64,000 nucleotides of DNA from positions 60,598-124,597 of the forward strand of contig NZ_LMFZ01000045.1 of assembly GCF_001427305.1 (NCBI RefSeq), read 5' to 3'. Shown piece after piece: positions 17,458 to 25,725 of this stretch; the stretch's first letter is position 1; each line of letters begins with the position of its first letter. The translations under genes and the position numbers were made by a program. A model generated the notes under the pieces. It ran no database searches, was not told where the DNA came from, and worked only from the letters and a program-made list of their open reading frames with translations. Origin of the DNA: Duganella sp. Root1480D1 (GTDB lineage Bacteria > Pseudomonadota > Gammaproteobacteria > Burkholderiales > Burkholderiaceae_D).

Positions 17458-18396
17458 TCAGGATTTGCGGCGGCGCAGGGCTGCCGACATGGCCAGCATG
17501 CCTGCAGCGAGCACTGCCAGTGAAGCGGGTTCTGGCAGTTCCTGTTGCAGGGCGTTGGCCAGGGTGTTGTGCTGGATCGTGATCTGGTAACTGGTGCCTG
17601 CCGTCAGCAAAGGCGACACCATGGACAGCGGCGTCCCGGGAACCGTTGCAAAGTTGTATGTCAGGAGGCCCGGCATGCCGTCGGTGCGGCTGCGCACGCT
17701 GAGCGCGTTTAATTGGGGCGGTGCGAAGGCAAAGACCGTACCCTGGGTAGTCAGGTCGATGATGTTGATGGACCACGACAAGCGCGCATTAGCATTGGCG
17801 TCCGGCCCCGATCCGTTCGACACAAACGCCTGGGTGTATGCCGCAGCGTCGAACGACACGGTCATGGTGTCCGCAGCGCCGAGGGTGAACCTGAAGGTGG
17901 TCGAGGTCCCGACGTCGGAATTACCCGAAGCAATTGCGTTCAAGGCGGTCGAGGCATCGGCGCGCGTGCGGGCATGGGCCCCGGCGGGGTTGCCGTTGAT
18001 GCTGATCGAGGCACCGGTCAGGTCCTGGTCGGCATAGCCGAAGGTGCCGGGAACGGGCGGCGGATTGGCAAACTTGGTGAAGTCGTTGTCGGCCAGACCG
18101 GGACATGGGGCGCCCTGGCATTGATGCAGCACGTTTGGTGTGCCGATCAGGATGGGGATCGACGACGTTCCGTTGGCAAAGACCTGGTTCAGCGACGCCG
18201 TTGCGTGCGCGTCGTTGGTGCCCTGGAGGATCGTGAAGTCCGCCGTGCTGTAGGCGGTACCGCTCGAATGAAGCAGCCGGAAGTTGTTGATATCGAGGAT
18301 GGCCGAGGCGAACGTCGAGGCCTGGGCCGGTGCGCTGGCAATGCCTGCCGCCAACAGGGCTGCAGTTGCCAGTAAAGATTTGCGGAAGGTAATCAT
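17458..18396 (-). CDS. PEP-CTERM sorting domain protein
   Basis: A 312-residue exported protein with a signal peptide (SLLATAALLAAGIASAPAQA) and a C-terminal sorting tail: ELPEPASLAVLAAG, then a hydrophobic helix and the basic end RRRKS. The middle is a low-complexity, Asn/Ala/Thr-rich beta domain with no family I recognise; exosortase would cleave the tail and attach the protein to the cell surface. The start at 18396 is set by GGGAGATCC upstream; the frame is open to 18684 but that part overlaps the divergent gene. It is the first gene of an apparent operon with wzz, the tyrosine kinase and the methyltransferase (102 bp to wzz), behind a candidate sigma-54 promoter. Confidence 0.88.
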   Translation of the reverse strand: MITFRKSLLATAALLAAGIASAPAQASTFASAILDINNFRLLHSSGTAYSTADFTILQGTNDAHATASLNQVFANGTSSIPILIGTPNVLHQCQGAPCPGLADNDFTKFANPPPVPGTFGYADQDLTGASISINGNPAGAHARTRADASTALNAIASGNSDVGTSTTFRFTLGAADTMTVSFDAAAYTQAFVSNGSGPDANANARLSWSINIIDLTTQGTVFAFAPPQLNALSVRSRTDGMPGLLTYNFATVPGTPLSMVSPLLTAGTSYQITIQHNTLANALQQELPEPASLAVLAAGMLAMSAALRRRKS

Positions 18397-18447
18397 AGCG
18401 TGGATCTCCCGATTGGATTGCGGCAGGGTTGCCGGCATGGTCGTATC

Positions 18448-18463
18448 AGCAGCATCCATGCCA
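18448..18463 (-). promoter_or_regulatory. Candidate sigma-54 promoter of the PEP-CTERM/Wzz operon
   Basis: Read on the minus strand, TGGCATGGATGCTGCT matches TGGCACG-N4-TTGCW at all but two positions (A-T at block position 6 and C for T in the second block). The GG and GC are spaced correctly. It lies about 52 bp upstream of the PEP-CTERM gene's ATG. The neighbouring N-acyl amino acid synthase is transcribed away from it. Confidence 0.6.
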
Positions 18464-18568
18464 GGCACCGGTGCCCCGCCGGCCGAGCGCCGTGAAAAGA
18501 AATCCGACGCGAGCGGAACCTTATGCCAGGCCCGGCGTCCAAGCCGTATTCCGATAGGAGGACGCACC

Positions 18569-19282
18569 GTGGACGACGACACCATTGTTTCCCTGTTGAT
18601 AGACGAAAACGCGACCAGTGAGCAGCCGCTGCAGGCGATAGACCAGCAACTATTCCATATCCGGCTTGCCAACTCGGCCGGCAAGCGTGAGGCGGCCAGT
18701 GTGCTGCTGCAAAAGATGTATGGCTGGCGCGGCTATGAGGTGGACCCCAACGCGCCTCACCAACCGAACCGCATCACACTGGCCGCCGACAGCCTGGGCG
18801 AAACTGTCGCCACCATGTCGCTGTGCCTGGACGACCCCGTCATTGGGCTGCCGGCTGATGAAAACTTTAGCGACATCTTGTCTGCCCTGCGTGCCCAAGG
18901 GCGTCAGCTGTGCGAGCCGGCGCGCCTGGCGATCGACCGCAATGTCAATATGCGGGTGTTTGCGGCGCTGATTCACATTTCATACGTGTATGCCCACAAC
19001 CTGCATGGGTGCACTGATTACGTTATCGAAGTCAATCCGCGCCACGTCAGGTTTTACAAGCGCATGCTGGGCTTCCACGATGCGGCTCCCGAACGGCATT
19101 GCAGCCGCGTTGGAGCGCCCGCCGTCCTGCTGCGGCTCGACCTGTCGCACATGACAGAGCAGATCCGGCTGTATGGCGGGCGCATGGAAACGGTACCGAA
19201 CGAACGTTCCTTCTATCCCTTCTTTTTCTCGCCGCAAGACGAGGTCGGCATCACGGTGCGCTTGCGCGAGGGGAGGGACTGA
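18569..19282 (+). CDS. FeeM-like long-chain N-acyl amino acid synthase (exosortase-associated)
   Basis: This 237-residue GNAT-fold enzyme has the FeeM/autoinducer-synthase features: FHIRLANSAGKREAASVLL near the start, YGWRGYEVDP, the beta-bulge segment ITLAADSLGETVATMSL, and the C-terminal core IEVNPRHVRFYKRMLGF. Family members couple a fatty acyl group from acyl carrier protein to an amino acid, often tyrosine, and are reported to occur next to PEP-CTERM systems. The GTG at 18569 follows AGGAGGA by 6 bp and is preferred over the frame extending to 18284. The next gene starts 1 bp after its stop, so the two probably act together. Confidence 0.88.
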   Translation: MDDDTIVSLLIDENATSEQPLQAIDQQLFHIRLANSAGKREAASVLLQKMYGWRGYEVDPNAPHQPNRITLAADSLGETVATMSLCLDDPVIGLPADENFSDILSALRAQGRQLCEPARLAIDRNVNMRVFAALIHISYVYAHNLHGCTDYVIEVNPRHVRFYKRMLGFHDAAPERHCSRVGAPAVLLRLDLSHMTEQIRLYGGRMETVPNERSFYPFFFSPQDEVGITVRLREGRD

Positions 19283-19283
19283 G

Positions 19284-20894
19284 ATGGCCAAGTTCGAAGC
19301 TGCATTACAGGCCTGGCGCTTGTTGCTTGGCCCCGCCCGCGTACTGACCGCGCCCGACCAGCTCGCAGCGTACATGGCCAGCACTGCGGCCAGTCCTGTG
19401 GCGCCGCTGGCGGTACTGCGCCCGCTCTCGCATGGGGAAGTAGTGGCGGTGGTACGCAGTGCCGGCGAATTTGACATTCCGCTGTATCCGCTAAGTACCG
19501 GCCGCAACTGGGGCTATGGCGACGCCAACCCATGCGGCCCGGGCCAGGTCATCGTGGACCTGGGCGGAATGAATCGCATCCTCCATCTCGAGCGGGACCT
19601 TGCCTATGCCGTCATCGAGCCTGGCGTCACGCAGGCCCAGCTTGCGGGCCACCTGGCCGAGAAGCAGCTGCCCTTGTGGATGGATTGCACTGGCGCAGGG
19701 CCGGACACCAGCCTGGTCGGAAATATCCTGGAGCGCGGTTTCGGGCATACGCCGTATGGCAACCGCATGCTGCACATCGCCGGCATGCGCATTGTGTTGG
19801 CCAACGGCGATACGCTGGAGACCGGATTCGCCCATTTCGCCCACGCCAGCGCGGCCCACCTTTACCCCTATGGCGTCGGGCCCTGGCTGGACGGCTTGTT
19901 TACGCAATCGAACTTCGGCATCGTTACCAGCCTCGGCTTCTGGTTGATGCCACAAACTGAAGTGGTAAGCCACATGGTTGCGAGCGTCGCCACTTTCGAT
20001 GGCATCGCAGCGGTGGTGGATGCGCTCAGGCCGCTACGCATGGATGGCACCTTGTCCAGTGTGGTGCATATCGGGAATGACTTGCGGGTCCTGTCGGGCG
20101 GGATGGTGTTCCCATCTGCACTGGCGCCGCAGGGACCGCCGTTGCCGCCCCATTTGCGCGCCGAGCTTTGCCGCAATGCTGGGATCGGCGCCTGGACTGT
20201 GTCTGCCGCGCTTTACGGCCGTCCGGCCCAGGTCGCCGACGCCCGCCGCGCCATGCGTGCGGCAATCGGACGCCTTGCCACGCTGCGCTTTATCGACGAA
20301 CGGGGGCTGGCTCTTGGCAGCCTGGCCGCCCGCCTGATGGGGCAAGGCAGGCTTGGAGCAAGGCTGTCCGCGCAAGTTGAGCTCGGCCGCTCCTTGCTGA
20401 ACATGAATCGGGGCATTCCCGACGGCCGCTTCCTTGCGGGTGCCTACTGGCGCCGGCGCGGTGGTTTGCCACCGGGCTTCCCTCGCGGCGCCAACCCGGC
20501 GCGTGATGGCTGTGGAATGATGTGGCTGGCACCGGTGCTGCCGATGCGCGGCGCCGACCTGCTGCAGGTGCACGCGCTGGTGGAGCCGGTGTTTGCCACA
20601 CATGGCTTCGACCTGTTCGAAACCTTCAGCATGATCAACGAGCGTGCGCTGGGAGGCGTGCTGACCATCTGCTTTGACCAGGAGGATGCAGCAGAAGTCG
20701 CCCGCGCCAGGCTCTGTTACGACGCCGCGTTCGCCCGGCTCATGGCCGCAGGCTACATTCCCTACCGCGTGGGCCCGCAATCGATGAAGGCGCTGGACAG
20801 CGGCCACGATAGCTACTGGAGTACAGTGGCCCGCATCAAGGCCGCACTCGATCCGCAGCACATCATCGCACCGGGCCGCTATCAGCCCCGTTGA
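19284..20894 (+). CDS. FAD-linked oxidase of the vanillyl-alcohol oxidase / 4-cresol dehydrogenase family
   Basis: A 536-residue PCMH-fold flavoprotein. The FAD pyrophosphate loop is PLSTGRNWGYGDANP near residue 65. The segments VIEPGVTQAQLAGHL, ERGFGHTPYGNRMLHIAGM and HLYPYGVGPWLDGLFTQSN align with the same blocks in vanillyl-alcohol oxidase, including the active-site Tyr in the PYG element. The C-terminus ends in IIAPGRYQP, as expected. These enzymes oxidise para-substituted phenols at the benzylic carbon. Coupling to a FeeM-like synthase makes an N-acyl tyrosine-type substrate plausible; this is inferred. Its end overlaps the convergent PEP-CTERM-like gene by 13 bp. Confidence 0.88.
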   Translation: MAKFEAALQAWRLLLGPARVLTAPDQLAAYMASTAASPVAPLAVLRPLSHGEVVAVVRSAGEFDIPLYPLSTGRNWGYGDANPCGPGQVIVDLGGMNRILHLERDLAYAVIEPGVTQAQLAGHLAEKQLPLWMDCTGAGPDTSLVGNILERGFGHTPYGNRMLHIAGMRIVLANGDTLETGFAHFAHASAAHLYPYGVGPWLDGLFTQSNFGIVTSLGFWLMPQTEVVSHMVASVATFDGIAAVVDALRPLRMDGTLSSVVHIGNDLRVLSGGMVFPSALAPQGPPLPPHLRAELCRNAGIGAWTVSAALYGRPAQVADARRAMRAAIGRLATLRFIDERGLALGSLAARLMGQGRLGARLSAQVELGRSLLNMNRGIPDGRFLAGAYWRRRGGLPPGFPRGANPARDGCGMMWLAPVLPMRGADLLQVHALVEPVFATHGFDLFETFSMINERALGGVLTICFDQEDAAEVARARLCYDAAFARLMAAGYIPYRVGPQSMKALDSGHDSYWSTVARIKAALDPQHIIAPGRYQPR

Positions 20895-21766
20895 CGGCGC
20901 CGACGCATCCAGAGCAGCATCGCCGCGCCGATCGGCAGCAGCATGCCGGTGCCAGGCTGGCCCAGCGATACCTGGGCGATGACGGGGTCCGACAGGCGGG
21001 CGGCCCAGCCATTTTGCCCGATGGCGGTCAGGGCCAGGATGCTGGTCATCGTATTGGTGCCGTAGAAATCGGCGCCCGCCTGTTGCATCCCGTTGCTGAA
21101 ATAGCCGCAAGCGGGACCTCCAGCACAACGCGCCAGGTAGCTGCCAAAGCCTGAGGATGGCGAAGTGACGCCGCTCAGTTGCTGGTAGAACGTAGCCGGT
21201 GTTCCGCCTGGTGAGGCGGCCGCCAGCCCGGGCACGAATTCCCAGCGCATCAACAGGGCGCCATCGGTAATGCCGCCGAGGCGGTTGAAGCCCTGGCGTT
21301 GCGAAGCCTTGAGGCCGCCAATGCCAAAGCCGGGATTGGTTCCGCCGTTTAGCTTATCGAGATAGAAATCGAGGTGGATTTTGCCGTCGCATCCAAAAGC
21401 GAGATGCGTGCAGCCCGTACCGACTACCTGGTGCGCCGATGCGCCGGCCACGGGGAGCACTGCGGCGTCGGCTGCGCCGTACATCATGAAGGAAATACTC
21501 TGGTTGTCCTGCCCGCTGCGCCACAGCTGGTTGGCGGGGTTGCCCAGTTCGTGGATGCTGGTCATATAGCCAGCGCCGAAACTTGCTTCGCGCAGGCCTG
21601 GCGCGCCACTGGTATCGCCGCTGCGGGCCAGGTAGCCACTGAACTTGATTTCAACGGCGCCGCCCGAATGCAGCGCAAATGGTGCGAGCGGGGTTGCCGC
21701 GGCCGGTGCGGCGATTGCCATGGCGCAAAGCCAGGCGACGCCCTTGTTAAGTACGCTCTTGAACAT
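20882..21766 (-). CDS. Exported protein with atypical PEP-CTERM-like sorting tail
   Basis: This 294-residue protein has a signal peptide (VAWLCAMAIAAPAAA) and a C-terminal tripartite tail: GQPGTGMLLPIG, a short hydrophobic run and the basic end RRRRQRG. The tail has the layout of an exosortase signal but lacks the PEP triplet. The mature domain is rich in Gly, Ser and Asn with scattered paired cysteines (GTGCTHLAFGC, RCAGGPACG) and has no family I recognise. The ATG at 21766 follows GGGAGCACACC and is preferred over 21796. It lies directly downstream of prsT and has its own candidate sigma-54 promoter in that gap. Confidence 0.75.
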   Translation of the reverse strand: MFKSVLNKGVAWLCAMAIAAPAAATPLAPFALHSGGAVEIKFSGYLARSGDTSGAPGLREASFGAGYMTSIHELGNPANQLWRSGQDNQSISFMMYGAADAAVLPVAGASAHQVVGTGCTHLAFGCDGKIHLDFYLDKLNGGTNPGFGIGGLKASQRQGFNRLGGITDGALLMRWEFVPGLAAASPGGTPATFYQQLSGVTSPSSGFGSYLARCAGGPACGYFSNGMQQAGADFYGTNTMTSILALTAIGQNGWAARLSDPVIAQVSLGQPGTGMLLPIGAAMLLWMRRRRQRG

Positions 21767-21798
21767 GGTGTGCTCCCAATGGTGGATATGGCCCATGT

Positions 21799-21814
21799 TG
21801 CAAGGAGCGCGCCA
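21799..21814 (-). promoter_or_regulatory. Candidate sigma-54 promoter of the atypical PEP-CTERM-like gene
   Basis: On the minus strand the 16-mer TGGCGCGCTCCTTGCA differs from TGGCACG-N4-TTGCW at only one position of the first block and matches TTGCA. It lies about 33 bp upstream of the ATG at 21766, in the gap after prsT. Confidence 0.65.
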
Positions 21815-21862
21815 GCGCCGGCGCAGGGGCCGGCCGGCAGTTGCGTAAAGGGGGCCGACACT

Positions 21863-24607
21863 CTAGAGCTTGGCCAGCAAGCCTTCGACCTCGGCACGGC
21901 GCGCAAAACCTTGCACGGCCAGCAGCTGTTCACATTGGCTGCGTGCAGCCCGCTTGTCGCCGCTGCGGAACAGTGCATGGGCATAATGCAGGCGAATATC
22001 GGCTGCCGCAGGGGCGGTTTCCAGCGCCTTCTTCAACAAGGGCAGGGCACGTGCCGGCTTGCCGTTCTCGGCCAGGATCCAGGCCAGCGTATCGGCCACG
22101 GCCGGGTTGCCAGGCGCCAGCCGATAGGCGCGCTCGGCCGGCCGCAACGCGTCGCCGTCCCTGCTTTGCAACAGCGCCCACGCCAGGTCGTTCAAGGCCA
22201 GCACATTGTCGGGATCCCCCTGCAGGATGGCCTCGTATTCGCGCCGGGCAGCGGCAAATTTAGCTTGCTGCAGCAAGTGGCTCGCGTAGTACAGCCTGGT
22301 AGGCTGGTCGGAGGGATGCTCACCCAGCCAGTCGCGCACGCGCTGGTCGGCCGCCTCGGCCTTGCCAGCTGCAAGCAGGGCACGGTGCAGGGCAATCAAT
22401 ACCGGGCCGCTGTGTTGCAGGCCATATGCCCGTTCATACTGCGCCACGGCGTCGGCTGCCTTGCCTTCCTCCAGCAGGGCATCGCCTTCGAGCTTGAAGC
22501 CGATGGCGGCAGCAGGCCGGCGCTGCTGCACCGTGCGCGCCAGCTTGCGGGCATCGTCGAAGGCGCGGCCATCCAGCAACAGCGCGCTGGCAAGCACCAG
22601 GGCGTCTTCCCGACCGGGGTCGAGCGTGATGGCCTTGCGCGCCGCCTGCAAGGCGGGGACCGTCTGGTTCAGCGTGAGCGCCGTTCGCGCAATGCGCAGC
22701 TGGACATCGGGCTCAAGAGGCAGGAGCACCGCCAGCTTCTGCAAGCTGTCGAGGGCCAGGGCATGTTGGCCAACGGCCGATGCGGCCTGCGCCAGCAAGT
22801 CCATGGTGGCTGGCTCATTCGGGCGCACCGCTTGCAGGCGCTGCGCTTGCTGAAGTGCCTTGCCGGCCTGGCCATTACGCAAATAGAGCGCCGTAAGCGA
22901 TTGCACGGGAGCGATCGCATCCGGCGCCGCAACGGCAGCCCGTTCCAGCCAGCCGATCGCAGCCGGGATGTTGCCTTGCCTCCCTTCCAGTTTGGCCAGC
23001 GCCATCATCAATGGCAGGCTGCCGCGCTTGCGCTCCAGCGCGCCCTGGTAGCGTTGGCGTGCTTGCGGCACCTTCTTTTCCAGCCAATCCAGTTCGGCCA
23101 GGTTGTCGAGCGCAGGCATGTGGCTCGGATCGAGTTCCAGCGCGCGCGAAAAGGCTTGGCGTGCGCCGGCCAGGTCTCCGCTTGCCAGGAGTACGCCGCC
23201 CTTGAGGTTTTGCACCGAGGGGTTATCCCCCAGCGCTTCCATTTGCCGCACCTGTTGCATGGCCTTGCTGAAGTTGCGGTTGCGCAGGTAGGTCATCACC
23301 AGCAAGGAGCCGGCACGGGACGCTGCCGCACCTTCCTTCTTTGTGGCCCGTTCCAGGGCCTCGACCGCACGTGCATCCTCGCCCTGGCTAAGCAAACCCA
23401 GGCCATTGGCGGCCAGCAGGCTGCCCGACTCGGGAGCCAGGCTGCTGGCCTTGCCGAACCATCGGGCGGCCAGTTCATGTTTCCCGGCGCGCATTGCCGC
23501 TTCTCCACCCAGTGCCAGCAAGTCGATTTCCTGCGGATTTTCTGCAATGGCGGGTTCCAGCAGCAGCAAGGCATCCTGCGGCTTTCCTTCGCGCAGGTCG
23601 CATTGCGCCTGCAGCCGCAGCGCAAAAGGTTCTTTCGGCTGCGACTGGCGATAGCGCAGGATATGGGCGCGGGCCTGCGAAGTGGCACCCGTATCGAGCT
23701 CTACGGAGGCGGCCAACAGCAAGCTGGGAAGATGCTCCGGTGCAGCGCGCAACACCATTTGGGCACGTTCGAGGGCTGCTTTCTGTTTGCCTTCGGCCAG
23801 GTCCAGCAAGCCTTGGGCATACTGGATGACCAGGCTGGAGGGCTGGATCCTGCGCGCGGCCTCGAGCTGCTGCCTGGCCATTTCCGGTTTGCCTTCCAGC
23901 AGGTGAACGGCCGCAATGTCGGCATACGCTTGCACATTGCTTTTCTCCTGCCCGAGGATGGCGCGGTAAGCGGCAAGTGCCCCGTCCAGGTCGCCACGAA
24001 GGCGCAGCAGGTCGCCCCTGAAGCGCAGGGTATCGGTATTGTGCGGCTGGGCCGCCAGGGCCTGTTCCACCGACTCGGCGGCGGCGCTGGGATCGTTGCG
24101 CAACAAGGCAAGCCGCGCTTGGCCCAGGTGCGCTTCGACCAGCCTGGCGTCCTGCTGCAGCGCCTGCGTGTAAAGCTGGCCGGCGGCCTCCACCTTCCCA
24201 AGTCCGAGCATGGCATGGCCGCGCCAGGCGAGAATGGTTGGGTTTAACGGCTCCGCATGCAGTTCGTCCAGGACGCCCTGGTAGGAGGCTTGGGCCAGCA
24301 TGGCTTTGACCAGCCGCGGCAGCAGTTCCTGCCGCGGCTGGCCGAGGGCCAGTGCACGGCGCAGCTCTTTTTCAGCCGAGACTGCATCGCCCAGTGCCAG
24401 GTGCAGCTCGCCGAGCATGCGCCGCGCGGCGGCATGGCCCGGTTCCTGTTGCAACAGATTCTTGAGATGGATGACGGCAGCCCGGTCCTCGCCGCTATTG
24501 TGAGCGTTTCGCGCATCGGCCAGCACGTCCGCCACTGGCTTGATGCGCTGGCAGGCGACCAGGGCGGCCAGAGTCATTCCTGCTGCAATGGTAATCAGAC
24601 GAGACAT
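21863..24607 (-). CDS. prsT: PEP-CTERM system TPR-repeat lipoprotein PrsT
   Basis: The 914-residue protein starts with a lipoprotein signal peptide whose lipobox is LVAC (Cys19), then is almost entirely tetratricopeptide repeats, about 22 of them. Clear units include HAAARRMLGELHLALGDA near residue 60 and NVLALNDLAWALLQSRDGD near 810. Length, lipobox and repeat layout match PrsT, a conserved companion of PrsR/PrsK and the XrtA exopolysaccharide genes. It is predicted to be an outer-membrane-anchored periplasmic scaffold for polymer export. Its ribosome site is GGAGTTTGTC. A large open frame on the opposite strand here is only a codon-bias shadow. Confidence 0.93.
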   Translation of the reverse strand: MSRLITIAAGMTLAALVACQRIKPVADVLADARNAHNSGEDRAAVIHLKNLLQQEPGHAAARRMLGELHLALGDAVSAEKELRRALALGQPRQELLPRLVKAMLAQASYQGVLDELHAEPLNPTILAWRGHAMLGLGKVEAAGQLYTQALQQDARLVEAHLGQARLALLRNDPSAAAESVEQALAAQPHNTDTLRFRGDLLRLRGDLDGALAAYRAILGQEKSNVQAYADIAAVHLLEGKPEMARQQLEAARRIQPSSLVIQYAQGLLDLAEGKQKAALERAQMVLRAAPEHLPSLLLAASVELDTGATSQARAHILRYRQSQPKEPFALRLQAQCDLREGKPQDALLLLEPAIAENPQEIDLLALGGEAAMRAGKHELAARWFGKASSLAPESGSLLAANGLGLLSQGEDARAVEALERATKKEGAAASRAGSLLVMTYLRNRNFSKAMQQVRQMEALGDNPSVQNLKGGVLLASGDLAGARQAFSRALELDPSHMPALDNLAELDWLEKKVPQARQRYQGALERKRGSLPLMMALAKLEGRQGNIPAAIGWLERAAVAAPDAIAPVQSLTALYLRNGQAGKALQQAQRLQAVRPNEPATMDLLAQAASAVGQHALALDSLQKLAVLLPLEPDVQLRIARTALTLNQTVPALQAARKAITLDPGREDALVLASALLLDGRAFDDARKLARTVQQRRPAAAIGFKLEGDALLEEGKAADAVAQYERAYGLQHSGPVLIALHRALLAAGKAEAADQRVRDWLGEHPSDQPTRLYYASHLLQQAKFAAARREYEAILQGDPDNVLALNDLAWALLQSRDGDALRPAERAYRLAPGNPAVADTLAWILAENGKPARALPLLKKALETAPAAADIRLHYAHALFRSGDKRAARSQCEQLLAVQGFARRAEVEGLLAKL

Positions 24608-24701
24608 GACAAACTCCCAGGCTGGTGGAGTTACCAGCGTAGGGAGCTCTCAAATCTGCTTGTTGATCGCGCTCAAGAAAGAGTGCGATCCCGGGTGGGG
24701 T

Positions 24702-25112
24702 TTATTTGGCGCGCGGCTGGTGGGTGAGCTGAACGTAAAGCGGCCAGCTTTGCGTGCCGTCGGCATTGGCCATGGTCGCGCTGGATCGATAACGGGTAGA
24801 CAGGTAGTCAACCGACACGGCATCGCCGGCGAGGGCGGCCTTTTCCAGCAGGCGCATGGCCTCCTTGTGCTTTGCAGCATCCTGGCTGTACAGCAGGCCC
24901 AATTCACGGGCTGCAACAGGGGAACCCTGCTCGGCCCATTCGCGCAGCCGGCGCTCGGCGGCCGCGCCACCATGCTCGGCCAGTTTCTTTGCCACAGCTT
25001 CGACAACGGGGGCCGGCGGCTCGACCTCGTCCTTGACTTGGCAGGCAATTAACATGCCGACCATGACAAGGGTGGATGTCACAATAACTCCCGCCTTGTT
25101 GAATAGTTCCAT
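24702..25112 (-). CDS. Small lipoprotein with Sel1-like repeat
   Basis: A 136-residue predicted lipoprotein with N-terminal hydrophobic helix and lipobox MLIAC (Cys24). The rest contains one or two Sel1-like alpha-alpha repeats (GSPVAARELGLLYSQDAAKHKEA). Sel1 proteins act as adaptors; no catalytic motif is visible. It lies 94 bp upstream of prsT on the same strand, so it may share a transcript and a role at the envelope. The exact start is uncertain because the ribosome site is weak; an internal ATG at 25061 would remove most of the signal peptide and is less likely. Confidence 0.7.
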   Translation of the reverse strand: MELFNKAGVIVTSTLVMVGMLIACQVKDEVEPPAPVVEAVAKKLAEHGGAAAERRLREWAEQGSPVAARELGLLYSQDAAKHKEAMRLLEKAALAGDAVSVDYLSTRYRSSATMANADGTQSWPLYVQLTHQPRAK

Positions 25113-25315
25113 ATTTCTTGTTTATCCCCGAACGGATGGCATTATATCAATTAATTGCCCTACGTCAAGTTACGGGCAACTTTCAGGATTTTATGAAATG
25201 CGAGACGAAACAGGCGCACGCCTCGCAAGAGTGCCAAACTTATAAGTGTTTCCGATCATAACATGCGGGTATTGCGCCGCACAAAAAAGGCTGGGGTAAC
25301 AGATGTAACTAAATG

Positions 25316-25711
25316 CTAGCGGACGGCTGCGCGCCCGGAATGCTGGTCGAGCCATGCCCCCGCATGGTCATGCACAAGCTTCAGTTCACCCTCGAGCGCG
25401 GTGAAAAGTAGTGGGATTTCAACAATCCGGCCTTCTTGCAAGGCCAGCTCAAGTGCGAGTGAGGCGGCAACAAAGCGTTTTGCCCCCAGATTGCCAATCG
25501 AACCACGCAGGTTGTGCAGGATGCGGCGCGCTTCCATGAATTTGGCGTCGCGAATCGCTTCCCCGGCCAGGTTGAGCGGCTCCACCCCGGGTCCAATGCC
25601 ATCGCGGACGATCTTGACCACCGTTTTCAGGGCTTTTTCATCCTGTCCCATGTATTGCAGCAGTTTGTCGACACAAAAGACTGCCTCATCCGGCGCACTT
25701 GCATAAGTCAT
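25316..25711 (-). CDS. Hpt (histidine phosphotransfer) domain protein
   Basis: The 131-residue protein is a single Hpt four-helix bundle. The phosphorylatable His is in ILHNLRGSIGNLGAKRF, which has the family pattern HxLxGxxxxxG. Flanking helices AVFCVDKLLQYMGQDEKAL and AASLALELALQEGR fit the fold. It would relay phosphate between a hybrid kinase and a response regulator in the cytoplasm; the hybrid kinase at 29.9 kb lacks its own Hpt domain. The ATG at 25711 is chosen because GGAGAC lies at good distance; the frame reaches 25744. It starts 14 bp after the stop of the DUF900 hydrolase gene, so the two form an operon. Confidence 0.85.
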   Translation of the reverse strand: MTYASAPDEAVFCVDKLLQYMGQDEKALKTVVKIVRDGIGPGVEPLNLAGEAIRDAKFMEARRILHNLRGSIGNLGAKRFVAASLALELALQEGRIVEIPLLFTALEGELKLVHDHAGAWLDQHSGRAAVR

Positions 25712-25725
25712 AAACGAAGTCTCCG

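Noticed and set aside
21374..24247. A 957-codon open frame on the plus strand across prsT
   Set aside because: It is the antisense of a real TPR protein; the translation is Gln/Gly/Ala-rich with no domain, and prsT itself is well supported.
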